Of a stretch of DNA of 64,000 bases, positions 1 to 11,580 are shown in pieces. The DNA comes from Microstegium vimineum (Eukaryota > Streptophyta > Magnoliopsida > Poales > Poaceae), in NCBI GenBank assembly GCA_022036555.1, contig CM039133.1, forward strand, positions 47,382,718 through 47,446,717, read 5' to 3'. The position numbers and the translations under genes were made by a program. A model generated the notes under the pieces. It searched no databases, had not been told where the DNA came from, and saw only the letters and a program-made list of their open reading frames with translations. Numbering within the stretch: position 1 is the first letter of the stretch; each line of letters starts with the position of its first letter.

Positions 1-149
1 CGTCTAGGCACATCGCTGTCGTCTCGTTCAAACTTGCTCTAGTTATCGTCCTTGTCGATTAACTGGTCAAATCGACCGGCACACCTTTGGATATCGAGTT
101 CGGGTATAATCCCGAGGTGTTCGTAGATCCGACGCTTTTTGTGTCAACA
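1..149 (+). repeat. 5' LTR, terminal 149 bp only
   Basis: This segment ends in GTGTCAACA and is nearly identical to the last 149 bp of the 3' LTR at 11432-11580. The rest of the 5' LTR lies upstream of the window. Confidence 0.93.
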
Positions 150-156
150 CCTCTTT

Positions 157-175
157 TGGCACACCCGGTGGGACA
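157..175 (+). other. candidate tRNA primer binding site
   Basis: TTGGCACACCCGGTGGGAC lies a few bases after the 5' LTR end, where the minus-strand primer binding site belongs. It resembles the TTGGCG...CCGGTGGG type of primer sites in plant Ty3/gypsy elements. I did not identify the tRNA. Confidence 0.4.
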
Positions 176-188
176 CTAGATACATCTC

Positions 189-3059
189 TTGATCAAGATC
201 ATGGGTGGTTCTACTAACGTTGATCCGAGGAACGTCATCGAAGTCTCCGAAGCACATCTGAAAGATGATCAGAGGCAGGCTATGGAGCAGGCTATGGAGG
301 AGTACAAGCAGTTATATCTGAAATCCTTCAGCCTAAACAGGAGCGGCGATGCAGTACAGAAGCAAGATCCGCCGTTGCCGCGGCAGGTCACGTTCGATGT
401 CAATCCTGGTAAGTTACAAGATATGGTTAATACCGCATTAAACCAGGCGTTGATTAACCACTCTACGATGTTGTCCAACATTGTATACAATGTTGTCAAG
501 CAATCTTTCAAAGAAGAGCAGCCACCTAAATATATTGGTCCAGCGTATCATCAACCTGGGTCGGCATCAGGTACGACTTCATCGGCGGTTCCAACGTTCC
601 AGCCTGTAAATCTTTCTGCCGATGAAGCTACACCGCCAAAATCGAGCCCCGCAAGCGTCGTTCGGCTGAACGCCGATCCGGTGGCGTCAGCAGCATCAGG
701 ACAGATGGTCCCAAACCGGTCAGCTCCCGCTAACTGGTGGGGGTACGGTATGCCTCCAGATTCGTCTGCCGACGCTAAGTTGATCCAAGACAATGCGGCG
801 GAGAAGGCTCCTGTGGAACTGGAGACATCGGCACAACCGATGAGCCTGGCAATGCATCATGCTGCGTCTACTCCAAACATGCAGTTACTGCTGGGGAGTC
901 TTCAGATGGTCGTACCCAACATGTCTTGCGGGCAACCATCGGCAAATGCGTTGCCGATGCAACAGGATAGGACAATTATAAACTATCCTATGATGATGGC
1001 AAGCCCTCCAACGGGGGCGTCAGTGCCTCAAGGGGGCCCATTCGTTGACTATTCCAGGATCCAGGAACAGCAGGCGCCGGGTAATTATCAACTATCGGCA
1101 GGCCACATGCCGATGACCCACAACTCTATGTGGGTCGGTCCAATTCAACAACAGGTGGTGCAATCTGGCCACCAGATAACGGAGGCGCAGCAATACCCTT
1201 ACCCGGCCATCAGTCAGAATGAGACATCGGTGTGTCGGCCAGCGGTGTCCCAATACGCCCCAGTTGGTGTCCAAGGATATACATCGGCAAGTCAGCCGAT
1301 GCATAATATTCAGCAAGGTGGTGTTACGCCTACGCCAATTGGGCCAGTTTACCCACTGTAGAGGCAAGAGGGGATGTATCAACCAGTCCAGCCGATGAAT
1401 GTCCAGCCTGCGCATCGGCGGGATCAGGATGCATACTGGGCCGATAAGATCGCCGAAGTAATGAAAGAACAGTTCAGCATCAAGCCTAAGGTTAATACGT
1501 ATTCTTATCGGACGCCATATCCTCCGGCGTACGACTTGATTCCTCTTCCCAATCGGTACAAGGTACCAGATTTCACGAAATTTTCTGGCCAAGATGATAC
1601 ATCGACGATGGAGCATATCAACCGCTTCATTATCCAATGTAGAGAAGCAGCTACCAGAGATGAGCTAAGGGTGAGACTGTTTTCGTCATCCTTGTCTGGA
1701 TCGGCATTTATGTGGTTTATCTCGCTTCCTCCGAACTCTGTAATTACTTGGGCCGATCTAGAAAAGCAGTTTCACAGATACTTCTTTTCTGGCGTGCATG
1801 AGAAGAGGTTTACCGATTTAGTCAAGCTAAAGCAACGTAATGACGAATCGGTGGAGGGCTTCGTGCAAAGGCTTCGGGACTTGAAGAATAAGTGTTATAG
1901 CCTGGTGCTTGATGATCGGCAGTTGGCAGATTTGGCCTTCCAAGGATTACGGCCACACATCAAAGACAGGTATGCATCTCAAGAGTTCGAAAGCCTAAGT
2001 CATCTCGTGCAGAGAGTTGCCGATCAAGAGGTCAAAGCTTTCAAACCTAGGAAGACTTGGAACAAGAAGGTGTCCTTCGTTGAAGAAGAAGAAGACTCTA
2101 AGACAGATGAAGGAACCGATATCGGCGTCGCTGAGTGGGTAAAAGACAAGAAGCCGATATCTTGTCCGTTCGGTCAGAAGGAGGCTGAGAGGTTCACTTT
2201 TGACACTACTAAAGCCGATAGGATATTTGATCTCCTGCTTCAAGAAGGGTGAATTAAATTGGCGCCTAACCAAGTGATTCCATCGGCTGAAGAGCTCAGA
2301 AGGATGAGGTATTGCAAATGGCATGATACGACCTCACACACCACCAATGATTGCAAAGTCTTCTGACAGCAGTTACAGTCAGAGATCGGGGCTGGACGAA
2401 TCAAATTTGACAATTCTAAAACCCAGAGGCCGATGAAGATCGACCAGCACCCGTTCCCGAACAATATGGTGGAAGCTAGTGGAAAGGTTAAAGTCCTAAT
2501 GTCGGAAGCCGCCAAGAAGAATACATCGGTAGACCCCAAGCATCAGATAGATGTGTGTGATGTGAAAGGAAAGAAGCATGCCGATGATAAACGAGCCTAG
2601 CGGGTAGCTGATGAGAGTAACGGCATCAGGAGATCTCGGGGATACGGCGTCGTGATCACGCACAGGCAACCACGACAGGAATATCGGCACTCTCAAGAGG
2701 AGCAATATCGGCAACAAGAGGAAGAAAGGAACCGGGAATGACAGCGACATAAGGATCATTGAAATTACCCTTTCTTCAATCATTGTTGGGAAGAAGGCAT
2801 CAAGTTGCCTACTGCCGATAATTGTCCTGAATGCAATGGATACTATCCTGCTGATCGGTCAGAAAAAATGTCCCGCTTTGAAAGCCACAAACCAAATTAT
2901 GCTCGGCTGATCAGGAGAATGGAATCAGTACATGATCGGTTGGGGGTAAGCTCAGTGTACACAATAGGCTTGGCAAGCGTGTCCGTCGAGAGGACCTCGA
3001 AGAGAAGGCTGATGCGAGGGTACCCCACGAAGAAATATTCTCTAGAGATCCAAATATAA
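189..3059 (+). pseudogene. gag of Tat-type Ty3/gypsy element, multiple in-frame stops
   Basis: One reading frame runs from the ATG at 189 to the TAA at 3057-3059 without a frameshift but with about six premature stops (TAG 1359, TGA 2250, then TGA, TAG, TGA, TGA between about 2360 and 2765). The N-terminal part is a long Pro/Gln/Met/Ser-rich region. Around 1555-2040 is the retrotransposon gag core (FSGQDDTSTMEHINRFI ... FMWFISLPPNSVITWADLE ... FHRYFF), the structural capsid region. Near 2313 a knuckle of the form CX2HX4HX4C (CKWHDTTSHTTNDC) follows, and near 2800 a second Cys pair (CPECNGYY). Several stops look like CGA or CAG codons changed by C-to-T transition, as expected from methylated-cytosine decay. 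Confidence 0.85.
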
Positions 3060-3701
3060 GGGGTGACGCAAGCCGGCACGATGAGAGGCAGTACCAGCCA
3101 GTTTGGAAGACCAAGCTTCCTCAATGGTGTCCTGAAGGCCTAACAAAGACTCAGAAAAGAAGGATCCAATGTGAACGCCAAAAAATTCCGAATCATGGTG
3201 AAAGTCCTTCAAAGGAAGAGGCTCCAGTTTTGGAGTGGAGGCCAAAACACATAGGGAGTCCATCGGCAGATGTCAACATGGTTGTTATGTTGCCGATGGA
3301 GTTTATGGCACCTGATGATGAAGAAGAAGCCGCTAATATGGCTCAGCTAATACTAGATCCGATGGCAACCAGTGTCAAAGATGTTAGTTGATGGTGGAGC
3401 GTCGATTAATATAATGCCGTATGTTATGTTCAGGAAGCTTGGGAAAGGTGACCAAGACTTAGTCAAGACGGACATGAAGCTAAAGGATTTTGAAGGCAAT
3501 GTGTCACTAGCTATGGGAGCGGTGTGCGTAGACTTGACCATCAGTAGCAAAACTTTGCTAACAACGTTTTTCATGATCAGCGGTAAAGGGACATACAAAT
3601 TACTCCTGAGAAGGGATTGGATTCATGCTAATTGCTGCATCCCTTCTATGATGCACCAGAGCCTTGTGCAGTGGGTAGGAGATCAAATCAAAGTAGTTTG
3701 A
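3030..3701 (+). pseudogene. retrotransposon aspartic protease region, frameshifted
   Basis: From about 3030 to 3370 a different frame encodes the gag-protease linker (ADVNMVVMLPMEFMAP...). It then shifts to the frame starting at 3372, which holds the active-site motif LVDGGASINIMP and, further on, YKLLLRRDWIHANCC, the counterpart of the usual LLGRDWI element. The protease would process the gag-pol polyprotein. The catalytic Asp is kept, but at least two frameshifts and the TGA at 3699-3701 disconnect it from gag and from RT. Confidence 0.8.
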
Positions 3702-3853
3702 AGTGAGGTCCCATCAATTGTCGCATCGGCGGAATTAGAGACTTATGAGCAGACCAGATGCATATCTGGTGAAGCCTGGGATACATAATTCCTCAAGGTG
3801 GCCGATTACCGGATTACGCCGATCCAAGCAGTCGGCTCTGAGGAAGAAATTTA

Positions 3854-5035
3854 ATGGATCAGTTCGCCGATGATGAAAAGCTGGGACAGGGGTTCACATC
3901 AGCCGATGATTTGCTAGAAATAGACATCGGCGACGGTAGCAAGCCTAGGCCAACTTTTATTAGTGCTAAGTTAGATTCCCAATGTGAGCAACAGTTGAGT
4001 GATTTGTTGAAAGAATATAAAGACTGTTTTGCTTGGGATTATACAGAGATGTCTGGTTTAGACTGATCAATAGTTGAACATCGGTTACCTATTAAGTCGG
4101 GTTTTCAACCACATCGGCAGCTAGCACGCCGATGCAATCCTAACGTGTTGCCCGATATTAAAACTGAGATTACAAAGCTAATCGAGGCTGGATTTATTCG
4201 CCAATGTCGTTATGCCGAGTGGATTTCTAACGTAGTTCCTGTATATAAAAAGAATGGAAAACTTCGTGTTTGTATTGATTTCAGGAATCTCAATAAAGCT
4301 ACGCCGATGGACGGCTATCCAATGCCGGTTGCCGATCTACTAGTTGATGCCTCTGCTGGACATAAGATTATCGGTTTCATGGGTGGTAATGCTGGATATA
4401 ATCAAATATTCATGGCTGAAGAAGACATATCCAAAACTGCTTTTAGATGTCCAGGCCACGTCGGTTTGTTTGAATGGATCGTGATGACTTTTGGCTTGAA
4501 GAATGTCGGTGCTACTTATCAAAGAGCAATGAATTTTATCTTTCATAAGTATATCGGCACATTGGTCGACATCTATATTGATGATGTGGTGGTGAAATCC
4601 GAAGACTTTCAAAAGCATCTTGCCGATCTACGAAAAATTTTGGAATGCACAAGGGAGCATGGACTTAAGATGAATCCGAATAAGTGTGCATTTGGCGTGT
4701 CGGTAGGTCAGTTCCTAGGGTTCATGGTGCATCAAAGGGGTATAGAGATCGGCAGAAAATCCATTGATGCGATTAACAAGGTAGTCGCTCCTATGAACAA
4801 GACTAAGCTGCAATCTTTGATCGGCAAGATTAATTTTATCAGGAGATTTATATCTAATTTGTCCGGGAAGATTAAATCTTTTAGCCCATTAATGAAGCTG
4901 AAAGCCGGTAAAGAATTTGTGTGGGGAGAAGAACAACAATTGGCTTTGGAAGAAATTAAGAAGTATCTGGTAAATCCTCCGGTGTTAATTCCACCTCAAC
5001 ATGGGAAACCCTTCAGATTATATGTCTGCCGATGA
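3854..5035 (+). pseudogene. reverse transcriptase (Ty3/gypsy), stop and frameshift
   Basis: 3854-4066 encodes the protease-RT linker and ends at a TGA. 4145-5035 encodes most of the RT: AEWISNVVPVYKKNGKLRVC and IDFRNLNKATP (fingers and palm), QIFMAEEDISKTAFRCPGH, VMTFGLKNVGATYQRAMN, and the catalytic YIDDVVVKS near 4576-4602, followed by GFMVHQRGIEI and the connection region. It copies element RNA into cDNA. The catalytic YIDD is intact, but the reading frame shifts near 5001-5035 into the RNase H frame. Confidence 0.92.
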
Positions 5036-5408
5036 CGGTGTTATCGGGTCGGCCTTGATCCAAGAATTTGAGGGGAAGGAGCGTGTGATTTATTATTTAA
5101 GTAGGAAGCTGGTGGACGCTGAAACCAGGTATTCGGCCATTGAGAAATTGTGTTTATGTTTGTACTTCTCTTGTACCAAGTTAAGGCATTATTTGCTATC
5201 GACCGAATGCACCGTCATATGCAAGGATGATGTGGTTAAATATATGCTATCGATGTCGATTTTGAGTGGGAGGATCGGCAAATGGATTTTGGCGCTGTCA
5301 GAGTTCGATCTAAGGTATGAATCAGCTAAGGCAGTTAAGGGACAAGTGATGACTGATTTTGTTACTCATCATTGTGGTGCGCTAAATTCCGTGGAAATTG
5401 CTCCTTAG
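5001..5408 (+). pseudogene. first RNase H domain of pol
   Basis: This frame overlaps the end of the RT frame and encodes the RNase H fused to RT in Ty3/gypsy elements: SADDGVIGSALIQE, FEGKERVIYYLSRKLVDAE, RYSAIEKLCLCLYFS and MTDFVTHH. It degrades RNA in RNA-DNA hybrids. It is out of frame with the RT and stops at TAG 5406-5408, but the same frame continues downstream into the second RNase H and integrase. Confidence 0.82.
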
Positions 5409-5663
5409 ACCCTATTCTTTGATGGTTCCACGTGTAAGGAAGGAGCGGGTATCGGCGTCGTGTTGGTTTCACCCCGAGGGAAAAAGTATGAAATCTCATT
5501 ACCGATTATTGCTACTTCGACGAATAATCAGGCTGAATACCAGGCACTGCTGAAGGGGTTGGAGTTGCTCAGGGATGTGCATGCCGATGCCGTTGAGGTC
5601 TTTGGTGATTCTATGTTGGTGATCAATTAGTTCATTGGAACATACGAGTGTCGAAGTGACATT
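5409..5663 (+). pseudogene. second RNase H domain (archaeal-type) typical of Tat elements
   Basis: In the same frame as the first RNase H but after a stop, this segment reads TLFFDGSTCKEGAGIGVVLV, then STNNQAEYQALLKGLELLRD, then VFGDSMLVIN and a further TAG. The spaced residues D (FDGS), E (NQAEYQA) and D (GDS) match the catalytic set of RNase H. A second, archaeal-like RNase H between the RT-linked one and the integrase is an established trait of Tat elements. It is interrupted by stops at both ends. Confidence 0.8.
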
Positions 5664-7087
5664 TTGACCAACTACCATGAAAAGTGTTTACAATTGTTGA
5701 AGGAATTCAGAGAGTATCGTCTTGAGCACATTTTCAGGTTGCATAACGAAGAAGCCAACCGATTGGCACAACATGCTTTGGGGTATCAGCCGATTCAAGA
5801 GGTGATGACATCGGTAACGGTTGCCGATGATTGGAGAAAAGAGATTGCTGATTACTTAAGAGATCCGTCTAGAAAAGTTGAGAGGCGGTTAAGGTTTCAA
5901 GCTACCAAGTATGTGCTCCTTAATGATGAATTGTATTATTGGACAATTGATGGAGTTTTGCTCAGATGCCTTGATGGAGAAGAGTCAAAAAGGTTGATGG
6001 GTGAAATTCACGAGGGGGTATGTGGAGCGCATCAATCGACATTTAAAATGAAGTGGATGATTAGCCGAAATGGGTATTATTTGCCGACAATTCTTGAGGA
6101 CTGTTTTAAGTACTTCAAAGGGTGTCAAGATTGTCAGAAATTTGGCAATGTCCAGAGGGCGCCTACGTCGGCTATGAATCCTATAATCAAGCCTTGGCCG
6201 TTTCGAGGATGGGCCATCGATCTCATCGGCCAAATTTATCTGCCGTCGAGTAAAGGGCATAAGTTCATACTTGTTGCTACCGATTATTTCACAAAGTGGG
6301 TTGAAGCTATCCCCTTGAAGAATGTGACATCGGCGAACATGATAGATTTTGTGAAAGAACACATTGTTTACCGATTTGGTATTCCTCAGACTATTACAAC
6401 CGATCAAGGAACCATGTTCACATCGGGGGAGTTTGACGAATTTGCTACCAGTATGGGGTTTAAAGTTTTGAATTCATCTCTTATTATGCTCAAGCTAATG
6501 GTCAGGCCGAAGCGACCAATAAGGGAGTAATTAAGCTTATCAAGCGCAAAATTGAAGAAAATCCTAGAAGGTGAAATATAGTACTGAATGAAGCTTTGTG
6601 GTCATATCGGATGGCGTGTCATGGTGCTACTAAAGTTTCACCATATCAGTTGGTGTATGGACATGATGTTGTCCTGCCTTGGGAGATTAAAACTGGTTCC
6701 AGACGATTATTTTCTCAGGATCAGTTAACAGCCGATGAGTATGATATTCTTATGAAGGATGAGTTAGAAGATTTAGTAGGTCATCGGTTGAGAGCCTTAA
6801 TCAGTATCGAGGAGAATAAGAAGAGGGTTGCCAGATGGTATGACAAGAAAGTAAAGGTAAAAGAATTTGCCTATGGTGATTTGGTATGGAAACTGATTTT
6901 ACCGATTGGAACTAAAAGTTCGAAGTTTGGGAAGTGGTCTCCTAATTGGGAAGGTCCTTTTTGAATAAATCAGTCTGTGTCTGGCAATGCTTATATTTTA
7001 GAGACTCTCGAATGAGTTGCATTTTCCAGAGCAATAAATGGCAAGTATCTGAAGAAGTATTATCCTAGTATCTGGTTGGATGCATGA
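5664..7087 (+). pseudogene. integrase (Ty3/gypsy), frameshift and stops
   Basis: The region begins with the tail of RNase H, then the HHCC zinc-binding segment (HEGVCGAHQS ... CFKYFKGCQDCQKFG, about 6010-6150). The catalytic core follows: WAIDLIGQIYLPSSKGHKF with the first Asp, then ITTDQGTMFTS with the second. The frame shifts around 6475-6530, just before the segment with the catalytic Glu. 6596-6964 gives the C-terminal part (PYQLVYGHDVVLPWE, RVARWYDKKVK, GDLVWKLILP, NWEGPF) and continues past a TGA to a final TGA at 7085-7087. It would insert element cDNA; this copy is broken. Confidence 0.88.
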
Positions 7088-7196
7088 AAGCAATACGTTT
7101 ATACCGATGACCAAGTTATCATACAAAGAACATCGGTAGGAAGATGTTATGTGTTATATTATAGACAGATTACTTGTCAAGCTCAGGAGTAACAAG

Positions 7197-10100
7197 TTAC
7201 AACATGGTTTGAATACATGAAATCGCGCGAAGGCGAACTTGGTCGGCTTCTTCTATTTCCCTGGTGTCGTCGTCGGCAGTGCCATCAACTATCTTGGCCT
7301 TTCTCCTCAGCAGAAGAGCTTCGCGAGCGTTGGCGTCCCTTTCCTGCTGCAAAGCTTTGGCTATGATAGGGAGCTAGGTCTTCTTCTAGGTGGCCGAATC
7401 TAAAGCTTCATCTACTCTCTTCAGCTCGGCCAGCAACTCTTCTTTTTGTGCCGACAGACGGTTGATCTCCTAATGAAGTTCGGTGCCAGAGGCTTCTAGA
7501 CGACCGATGTCCTTGTGCTTTTCGTTTGCAATCTGCTTGAACTTGGATATTTCTTCTTCGAGTTTTGTTTGAGCAACTCTGTCGGCAATACGGCCTAAAG
7601 CCTTTTTGTATTGAAGTTGCCGACTCTCAAGGAAAGCCGCCTGGAAGAGTAGTTCTTTGATATCGGCAGGCAGTTGATCTTTGATTTCCTTGAAAGCAAC
7701 CCTTACTGCACTGGAATCTTGGACCAGTTGGGACGTACTTTGTTGCAGTAGGAGCAGCAGGGTTTCAAGCTTGGATTTCAGCTCTGCCGATGGGTTGAAT
7801 CTGCCTCTTCATCGGCATCTTCTGGAACGTTGACAGCAAAAGAGAACAGACTGTTGGGAGAATCTTGAGCCTAGATAGATGAAGAATTAAAATATGTCAG
7901 GAAGGAGCTTGTGTCTCATGGATTTGTAATAGGAGTAATCGGTTTACCTGCTTTAAAGCAATTTCTCGCCTTTGGCTTGACTGAGTAGCCGATGCAACTA
8001 TATCTTGAGGATCGGCAATGGTTGTCGATGAGCTTGCCTCAGTAGGAGGGACGATTGGTGCTGAAGCTGGTGCTGGTGTTGGTGCCGCTTCCGCTGACTT
8101 CTGAGGGGGAGTTGCTGCCCTTTGGTCAAGGATTTTGTCTGGTGCTGATATTGGTACTGATGTCGATACCATTTCTGTTGTTATAGGCACCTCTTGCGGT
8201 GATGGCGCCGTCCGTTGGTCAAGAATTTCGGCTTGTGGTTGTTCAGAGGTAGCTGCCGATACCGATTCTGATACCGGTGCATCGGTGGGAGCTTGAGAAG
8301 GTGTAGCAGGAGCTCATAGCTTCTTGTGCTTCGGTTTAGGAGCGGCGCTTGAGTGGCTTTGGCGCTTGGATCCTTGTGCTTTGGGGGCATCGGCAGGTCG
8401 AACGGCTCGTACATTTGGGATAGTGTCGATGAGCTTGTTGGCTATGGAAAAAGATGGTTAGTGTAAATTGAAAATAGAGTAAAATTACTAATGACAATTT
8501 ACAATCGATATAAGCAAGTAAAGTATTACCATGAAGGCCTGAGCCAAGGTAGCGGCAGTAGTGGAAGCATCATCGGTTGGCGGTAGTCTAGACCTGATGG
8601 TGATCTTAGGAATTGCCCTGCAATGCGTAAGAGCAGCCAGTGGAGGGGCATTGCTGCCGATTGTTGATATTGGGTTCATCGGCTGTAGATTGAAATGCTT
8701 GTCGCTTTTGCTCTTGTTAGGAATCGAAATGCTTGTCGCTTTTGCTCTTGTTAGGAATCGGATCATTGACCTGCTGACAAAAGGTTAGTTACCTGTGCCT
8801 TTGAAAGTCAATGAAGTAGTGATATCGGGAATAAACTTACCGCGTCGTCAGGGATAACATGATCGGCATCAATTAAGTGTCGATAGTAGTGCGATGATGG
8901 GGCGACTAGCTGGTCCTTCCATTCTTGCCACCAGGACTTGTATGACTCAGTTATGAAAGAAGTCGGCACCCAAGAAGACAAGTCGAGGTTGACCATATCG
9001 GAATGGGGAGAGAGAGTGGTAATTTTGTTCCAATCCATCACATCAGAAATGACCTCTCTTGGTTTGATCACATTGGCGTAGCTGATCTTGATCGGTAGTT
9101 GACCGAATGCTAGTTGTCTTGCTGCTACCGATGGATAGTAGAACTCGTATGATGGGTGAGAGTTCTTTCCGGTCCCAACGACATTGACCGGAATTGTCCG
9201 GGGGATGAGGGTGGCCTTCATGATTACCTCATTTTGAGGTATGTTCCCATCGGTAAGGTTGAAGGAGATGGAGAATCGGTTGTCTTCGTCAACATAGGGC
9301 CACCAGACTCGTTTTGCAGTAGGGATTCCACAGTAGAGCCTTTGGAAGAACATGCCAAATTGATCAGTGTTGGCGTCGGTTCCTGGTAGCACTGTCATAG
9401 CTTCCTCGAAGTTGAGAGGGGAGCGAGTTGCCGATTCGTCATCATCAAAGGTATAATCTTCCGATATATCCCTTGGAAACTGTTGGCTGAATAGATCAAA
9501 TTGGAGACATTTGTGCATATGGGCGTTCAGCCACAGGTTTATAAATCACCAGGGGCCTCCAAGGTTACCGATGGGCACGCCTAGTAGTAGCTTCTCCGAT
9601 ACTTGGTGTAGAAGGCGGTAAACTGAGCCAAGGAGGTATCGGCCAAGAGGAAATCCTCCGCTTGTCAGGAGCTCTGCTGCTGGGATATACATGTTAGTAG
9701 GTCCGACTGCTCTGCCACAGAAGACGAAGTTTTCCAACCACATGTTGAGGAAGGTGGCATGCTCACTTTGGTTTACCGATCCGGTCTTCTGATTTTCTTG
9801 AATGTATCCGGTCCAACCGCCGATGTTGCGGGTACTTACCTGATGCTCGGATTTACTACGGAAGAGAGTGGCAGGATCGGCAGAGGACACATCGTGGCCG
9901 GTGAGCATGTGAACATTGGCAAGAGTGGAGGTGGCTGGTCCGTGTCTGAATAAGAATGCGTTCATTGTATCGGACCAGAAGTAAGAAGCAACTATCATCA
10001 TGTTCTCGTTCTTGGCCATATCGGCAATGGACATCCTAATGCATTGCTCGATGTTGCGTTCTGAACAATACAGTTGTTGTGACCTGGCTATCCTGAGGTA

Positions 10101-10590
10101 CCAGTTCTTCCACCCTTTGGTGGGTTTAGGCCAGGAACAGAAGGTTTCTGCCCATAACCCTAGGTCAAAATATTCAGATCTGAAAGGGATACGGTTGGTT
10201 TTTTGCGTTGATCAAATTGGTCGGATCGGCATTCCCCATTGGTCCTAAGCAGCAGAGGGCTCCTGATCGGTGGGAATCACTATCTTGTTGCACATTTCCT
10301 AGAGATCCAAGAAAGGCGAAAAAAGAAAAAGAGGGGGGATTGTAAATCGATGCAGAAAGATTAAACTATGATATATTTAGCAAGGGAATAGAGGAAATTA
10401 CTGCGGAAGCAGTGAAGTTGATCGCCATTGAAGCGGTTCTTGCGCTAGGTCGTGTTTCTTGATGAGGGAGAAAACCACTGGTAGATTGATTGCTGGAGTG
10501 TTCTTCGGGTCGCTTTGAAATGCGGATGAAGATGTGAGCCTAGGGTAAAAAAGAAAGGTAATCTTTATAGGCCCAGTGAAGGGCATTTTC
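7197..10590 (-). pseudogene. antisense gene: plant mobile domain plus coiled coil, intron-containing and decayed
   Basis: Reading the - strand from about 10590 down, exon-like segments are separated by plausible GT/AG introns (for example donor GTAAGT near 8840, acceptors near 10290, 8771 and 8442). The 10034-8847 part encodes a plant mobile domain (aminotransferase-like PMD): MIVASYFWSDTMNAFLFRHG, MLTGHDVSS, IGGWTGYIQ, YIPAAELLTSGGFPLGRYLL, a TGA near 9543, then the WW-containing second half. 8443-7897 is Ala/Pro/Ser-rich. 7860-7197 encodes a Glu/Lys/Leu-rich coiled coil ending at the stop 7197-7199. Four or more stops interrupt it. Tat elements commonly carry such an antisense reading frame; its role is unknown. 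Confidence 0.72.
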
Positions 10591-10801
10591 GAGTTTTCTT
10601 TTTACTAAACAAGGTATGAAAGATATCGCGATGAATTTGCGCGGAGATCGAGGGATTTGTAACTGGTGGCGTTTCAGTTACGGGAGTTGTTGGTAATTTG
10701 CGGAGATGATGCGCGGTAATCAAGATGATGACGTAAGCGTTTTTGGAGGGAAAGATTACAACAGAGCAAATTTCGGCGCATAAGATATTTTATATTCCGA
10801 A

Positions 10802-10814
10802 ATTGGGGGGCATG
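10802..10814 (+). other. polypurine tract of Tat element
   Basis: A purine-rich run ending in GGGGGG lies just upstream of the 3' LTR start (TGTTGACACC at 10815), where plus-strand priming occurs. Confidence 0.65.
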
Positions 10815-11580
10815 TGTTGACACCATTTTTTGTACGGGTCAATATTGAGCCAAGTGCGTCGATCAGCAAGATGGTAAAACATTGTCTCTCATTGGCATCA
10901 AGATACCACTAGTGAAAGATGTGTTTGCCGATGAGGAGGTATTACCGATGAAACAAAAATATTGTCGATCGGAAATGTTGCCGATGGATGTGAGATGATG
11001 CAGCTGACGTCAGCAAAGAGGTGACGATGATAGTAGAAGTAAAGTGCGGATTGAAGGAATCTGCCGATGAAAAGTTTCATCGTAAGGGAGGTGGATTAGG
11101 AAACTAGTAATTTTATGCTAGTTTTATTGTTTTAGTTTAAGTCCGACTCTTGAACGAGTCGTTTTATTTCCTTAAAAATAGGAGTTCCGTTTAGGTATGA
11201 GTCGTGTCTGCTTACAACTCCTTTACCGGAGTATAAATATGTACCCAGGGGCGATGTAAAAGAAGGAATCAATCAAATAAAATCTATTACTTTTTATCTA
11301 CTTTTCCAGCATCTACTTTTATCATACTAATTCTAGCATATCTACGAGTTCTTACGACGCCTCGACGGGCTGCATCTACAAGATCTTCGTCATCTTCGCA
11401 AGTTCCACGTTTTGATCAAGTTGAGCCTTGACGTCTGGGCGCATCGCTATCGTCTCGTTCAAACTTGCTCTAGTTATCGTCCTTGTCGATTAACTGGTTA
11501 AATCGACTGACACACCTTTGGATATCGAGTTCGGGTATAAGCCCGAGATGTTCACAGATCCGACACTTTTTGTGTCAACA
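10815..11580 (+). repeat. 3' LTR of Tat element, 766 bp
   Basis: It starts TGTTGACACC and ends TGTCAACA, giving the usual TG...CA inverted ends. The last 149 bp match the start of the window. Confidence 0.92.
11232..11239 (+). promoter_or_regulatory. TATA box inside the LTR
   Basis: TATAAATA sits about two thirds into the LTR, at the position where the U3 promoter would start element RNA. The same sequence in the 5' LTR lies outside the window. Confidence 0.6.

Larger units (their letters stand above)
1..11580 (+). mobile_element. Ty3/gypsy LTR retrotransposon, Tat lineage, left end cut by window
   Basis: The order is 5' LTR tail, gag, protease, reverse transcriptase, RNase H, a second RNase H, integrase, antisense gene, polypurine tract and 3' LTR. 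The LTR tail at 1-149 matches 11432-11580 with about 11 differences by eye, mostly transitions, so this is an older insertion. Two RNase H domains plus an antisense plant-mobile-domain gene between pol and the 3' LTR are established marks of the Tat lineage of plant Ty3/gypsy elements (the group including rice RIRE2 and maize Grande). All coding parts carry stops or frameshifts, so the copy is not autonomous. The target duplication cannot be checked because the left end lies outside the window. Confidence 0.93.

Noticed and set aside
1092..1637. 181-codon - strand frame across the gag stop
   Set aside because: It is a shadow of gag, lies outside the known position of the Tat antisense gene, and has no recognisable domain.
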